From Sipunculus nudus (lineage: Eukaryota > Annelida > Sipuncula > Golfingiida > Sipunculidae), in assembly GCA_026874595.1 (NCBI GenBank), contig CM049320.1, positions 39,928,714 to 39,992,713 on the forward strand: DNA of 64,000 nt, read 5' to 3'. The notes beneath the pieces were generated by a model that was not told the origin of the DNA, ran no database searches, and saw only the letters and a program-made list of their open reading frames with translations. The stretch's first letter is position 1. The number at the start of each line of letters is the position of its first letter. The position numbers and the translations under genes are program-made. Below, one piece after another: positions 60,372-64,000 of the stretch.

Positions 60372-61464
60372 TCAGGATTTGCGTCGTCGGCCCGTCGTAC
60401 TTTCGTCTGGTATTGGCAAATATTTATTTGTTGCGGTGTTGACAGTATGAATATCATAGACGTTATAGTTGGGATATGAAGCAGCTTATTATAAAGTAAT
60501 TTTAAGTATCTGTCGATAGGCTCAGGATATAGCAGAAATAACATGATGTCAAGTGATAATTTGTGTTTCGGCGTTACATACCCGAAAAATAGATAGAAAG
60601 GCCAATGACACTAACAGATCATTCACAGGGATGGATTTGTTTGCACACTAATTAGTTGTATGCTCCGCTAATTAGATTGGGCTATCAAACGTCGACCGTC
60701 AGTTCTTGCCACCTCGTGTACGGAGGTACGTGGCCCATGCATTAATTAAACACTTGCACCTCGCGATTGGCTGAATGACCCAGGTGAGGGCTGGGGGCAG
60801 AGTGATTGACAGGCCTGTGGCAGGGCTGGAGTTAGTTTACAAACACCCTGTCAACATATCTTGGTGTTTACTGAATAGAAATAACCCTTTTCCACAAAAT
60901 GTAACCGGCGACCCCAAATGGGCTCAGCTGCATTAGATCCGCCCAGTTTTCAATATTACATATACCTTTTATTGAAAAAAACACCAATTTTTAGGATTTT
61001 GACCAGTTCTGCTACCTTAAAGAAAATAATAAATCGCTGTCTTCAACGCGTGGACGTCTATATCAATACAAGTATTTACTATAATTATATATTCTATGAC
61101 TCTATACTTCATTAAATATTGTCGAAATAAAAGTTCTTTGATTAATTTCTTATAACATGAGGCTTGGTATTGCAGGGTACTATATATGTAGGTAACAAAA
61201 GCATATAAACACCAAATATATAACACCAAGTAAAATAATGATTAAGTGGGCATTTCTACAGAAAACGTCGCATTTCATGCAAGGGTTTTCTTTGTGATTT
61301 TTTTTTAAATCTTGATTTTGACATAACAAGGCTATTTTTGGAGGAGTTATATGTGACGGTTAACTTTTCGCAAGTGTAACGGCATCGAGTCTATATAAAA
61401 ATACGGTGATTTTTATAACCCTTTAATGATTAACAGAAAACATTGATATGACAGGTTCAGGCCC
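60372..61464. other. Non-coding DNA with CCAAT-like words
   Basis: 60750-60840 is GC-richer and holds gcgattggctg (an inverted CCAAT box) and gtgattgacagg. This could be promoter-like, but no TATA or gene start is tied to it. The rest is AT-rich. Confidence 0.3.
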
Positions 61465-61536
61465 GGCTATCCGCTTCCCAGTTATCCGCTTCCCAAATAT
61501 CTGCTCACCAAATATCCGCGTGCCCAGATATCCGTG
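61465..61536. repeat. Short tandem of 15-16 bp units
   Basis: Five imperfect copies of ttatccgcttcccaa (some as aatatccgcgtgccca). Confidence 0.85.
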
Positions 61537-62159
61537 TCGGTCGAAAACGGTCGAAAATGTACCTGCACGCTTAAGATATGCAACGATCTTGGATAAAGAT
61601 GATGAAGGAAGACATTAAGGAACATTTTAATACAGGAGCTACCGGTTTTTGAAGCATTTTTGACCAGATCGCGACATCGCTTTCGAGGCTGGTGTCCTGA
61701 ATTGGGTCAACGGATTACCGCACGTGTGCGATCACTGAACCGCGACGCTCCAAGCGAACTTGTACGTGTGAGCCCATCCCGGCCTTAGTTAAAATTAGTG
61801 TTTTAAAATCATTATTTTATTAAATTATTATTAATTTACACGTTTTTGTGTCAGCTTTATATACATTCTTGCAGGTTTTTTGTTAAGTTACCTCGAGCGA
61901 TTGTTTTTGCATCATTCATGACACATATATGTTGACGGACGGACAAAAAATCTGATTTTAAATTTGTTGACATAAAGGTGATTATCGGAGATAATACATA
62001 TTCCTTATCAATATTTTTTTACCTTAAAATATTAGCTTGCATGTTTTCATCACGTTAACCTGGGGAAACCCCGCTTCCTTGATATAATTAAGCAGATTCG
62101 TGCAGTCGAAAACCGCTCCGCCGCAAAAGGGTTCTCTTTAAGTGTAATACAAACATTCA
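61537..62159. other. Non-coding DNA
   Basis: A mildly GC-rich stretch at 61650-61790, otherwise AT-rich; nothing recognised. Confidence 0.5.
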
Positions 62160-62189
62160 GTCATTAATTCATTCTTTCCTTCTTTCTCT

Positions 62190-62251
<62 letters not shown>

Positions 62252-62580
62252 CGTTATCGGACAAAATAATGTTATTAAATGAGACAAGTCTGGGATCAAT
62301 TAAAAATTAAAATAACTCTCTCTTTTCGTCTCTCATTATTTTTCTTTTTCTTTCTCTATCTCTCATTTATTCACTCATTCATTCTTTCTTTCTCTCTCGT
62401 CATATATATCGTTATCGGACAAAATAAAGTTCTTAAATAAGACAATTCTGGGATTCATGAAAATTGAAATAATACTCTTTTTCCGTCTCATTATTTCTCT
62501 TTCTCTCAATCTCACAAACATTCATTCATTCTTTCTCTCTCGTCATACACATCGTTATCGGACAAAATAAAGTTATTAAT
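62160..62580. repeat. TA microsatellite followed by a tandem repeat of about 135-165 bp
   Basis: TA run at about 62192-62242. The word atcgttatcggacaaaataa then occurs near 62250, 62408 and 62550, each followed by gttnttaaat text and preceded by ttctctctcgtcat in the last two copies. Confidence 0.85.
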
Positions 62581-63096
62581 ACACTTGCGTAAACTGACAT
62601 TTTCATTTGCAACATATAAAGACAAAGCTACTTTGCGATCCCAACACATCTTTAAAAAATTCACATTATATATCCAAAATCCAGCAGGAATTTAGATCTT
62701 ATTCGCCAAGATAGTATGTGCAATAATCTCTCTCACCGTTGACGGGGATTTTGAAAAATTTAGGTAGTTATTTAGAAAAAAAAATCATGGAGTAATCATA
62801 ACATACCAATATTTAATTCATATTTCTTTCACCCATCATGGCCTTCAATTATAAACAAAACAGTAACAACAGTTAAAAAAGATATACAGATAAAATATAT
62901 ACATTTTGCTGAAAGTATTGTACAGTTTTTACAGACATACGAAGAAGAAAAATAGGAATGTACATGCTCAGATCTACATTTCATACAAAGTCATCGGGAA
63001 TGCTCAAAGTGATGTGATGAAACAAAATAAACCGGCAGACAATGCATGTCTATCAAGATATTCCAATCTTGGCGTTTAATATATGCATTTGTAGCC
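62581..63096. other. AT-rich DNA downstream of the MULE transposase
   Basis: No gene recognised. It may include the 3' flank of the MULE element, but I did not find its terminal inverted repeat. Confidence 0.45.
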
Positions 63097-64000
63097 CTAA
63101 AAGTTGTGGACAACGTGCCTAATCTTCTTAAGGAAAGTCCTGGTGTTAATTCTCCAATTTCGATGTCGCTCTGTACGTTTAGCGATGCGGCAGTCCAGTC
63201 TCTTGTACTTCCGTTTTCTTGGGGGCGATGCTTCGCCGTGCTCAATGTTGATGATCAGGTGTTCAGTCTTGGATTGCTCCAGTTTGATGTGGTTTACGAA
63301 GTCAAAGACGTTTGGATGGATTCGCAGAAGACTCCTGTTGAGACTGGAATGCCAGCCTTCAACCATATTGTTTGTCCTGATGGATTCTCCGTTGACATTC
63401 CATAAACGCAGAGGGAAGCTGCCATCCAACCAAGTGGCTCGGTAGTATGCGACTAGTCTCTGAAGTTTTTCGCAGTTTTCCACAGCGGCTGACGATGCTA
63501 TGGTTGTGAAATTCAGGCGGACAAGCGATATTGGCAGGAAGGCTAACGCCATGAGAAGCTTGATGGTTTTTCGTGTTTCCTCGTTCCCGCTGTAGTCCTT
63601 TGACAATCCAAGTTCTTGCACTCTCCTCCAAACTGCTTGACAATGATGGAAATAGCAGCCTCTGAGAACAGCATTCGGAAACTGGGCCCGGATCGCTCCT
63701 AACAACGATGCTTCGAAGTCTGTCATGATTTTACTGGGGTTTAGCGTAAGCTCAAGTCTTGCCATGTGCCTCTTCAGGTGGTCAAACGCACTATAATAAT
63801 CATCCATGGATTTGGTGTTTAACAACGCGTAGGCAAGCGGGACACAGTGTCTCTCAAAGAGTCCATGGATGGTTAACAGTTGCTTGCATAAAGACGGAGC
63901 CGCCTTGAAAGTTCCGTCCATGAACAGGATGTCGCTGTTTGCCATGGCTTCCAGGCACCTGTCTGTGGCAAAGACGATAACAGAAAGAAAGAATAATAGA
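63097..64000 (-). CDS. MULE-type transposase, C-terminal part, cut by the window edge
   Basis: The frame is open from 64000 (VIVFATDRCLEAMANSDILF onward) to a TAG at 63097-63099, about 300 codons, and clearly begins outside the window; the ATG at 63943-63945 is internal. Numbering from that Met, the catalytic triad is visible: D10 in FMDGTF, D76 in IMTDFE and E196 in NNMVEGWH, with GCYFHHCQAVWR between, as in the MULE transposase domain. It ends in a basic tail (RKRKYKRLDCR). No frameshift is seen, so it may be recently active or domesticated. The zinc-finger region expected upstream is not in the window. Confidence 0.93.
   Translation of the reverse strand, partial: LLFFLSVIVFATDRCLEAMANSDILFMDGTFKAAPSLCKQLLTIHGLFERHCVPLAYALLNTKSMDDYYSAFDHLKRHMARLELTLNPSKIMTDFEASLLGAIRAQFPNAVLRGCYFHHCQAVWRRVQELGLSKDYSGNEETRKTIKLLMALAFLPISLVRLNFTTIASSAAVENCEKLQRLVAYYRATWLDGSFPLRLWNVNGESIRTNNMVEGWHSSLNRSLLRIHPNVFDFVNHIKLEQSKTEHLIINIEHGEASPPRKRKYKRLDCRIAKRTERHRNWRINTRTFLKKIRHVVHNF

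Overview
This is a 64 kb piece of an animal nuclear genome: AT-rich, heavily intron-interrupted, and full of microsatellites, MITEs and SINEs. The repeat style (tRNA-derived SINE with a conserved central domain, many TA microsatellites, dispersed repeats ending in 'ggggcccta') suggests a lophotrochozoan, perhaps a mollusc. That placement is inference only.

The one complete gene is on the minus strand, with coding sequence from 40751 down to 7861. I could assemble 23 coding exons with phases that match at every junction. They give 3264 bases, that is 1087 residues plus a TGA stop. The product is a class IA phosphoinositide 3-kinase catalytic subunit (p110, closest in feel to vertebrate PIK3CB/PIK3CD), with adaptor-binding, Ras-binding, C2, helical and kinase domains in the usual order. 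A 22-base 5' UTR remnant after an acceptor at 40774 implies at least one non-coding upstream exon that I could not place.

Layout: 1-7460 holds no gene, but has a degenerate tandem repeat, a MITE and microsatellites. 7461-40773 is the p110 gene and its presumed 3' UTR. Its introns carry three tandem arrays that abut splice junctions: a 7.3 kb array of 53/54-bp units at the exon 5 donor, a 42-bp array at the exon 3 donor, and a 34-bp array at the exon 16 acceptor. 40774-47500 is repeat-rich upstream DNA with a pogo-like MITE. 47506-47805 is a SINE with perfect 13-bp target duplications. 47849-52610 is a segment bounded by inverted arrays of a TGGACGC motif; it contains a 145-bp tandem repeat, two unidentified open frames and a nested hAT element (51253-52295) with clear terminal repeats and an 8-bp duplication. 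52611-63096 has no recognised gene, but includes a GC-rich block near 55 kb. The right edge (63097-64000) is the C-terminal part of a MULE transposase that runs out of the window.

The most interesting signal is that two tandem arrays in the p110 gene appear to have grown from exon-intron junctions, so each repeat unit carries a copy of the neighbouring 5' splice site. For intron 3 the unit is 42 bp, so the nearest repeated donors would add 14 residues each, in frame, to the adaptor-binding domain.
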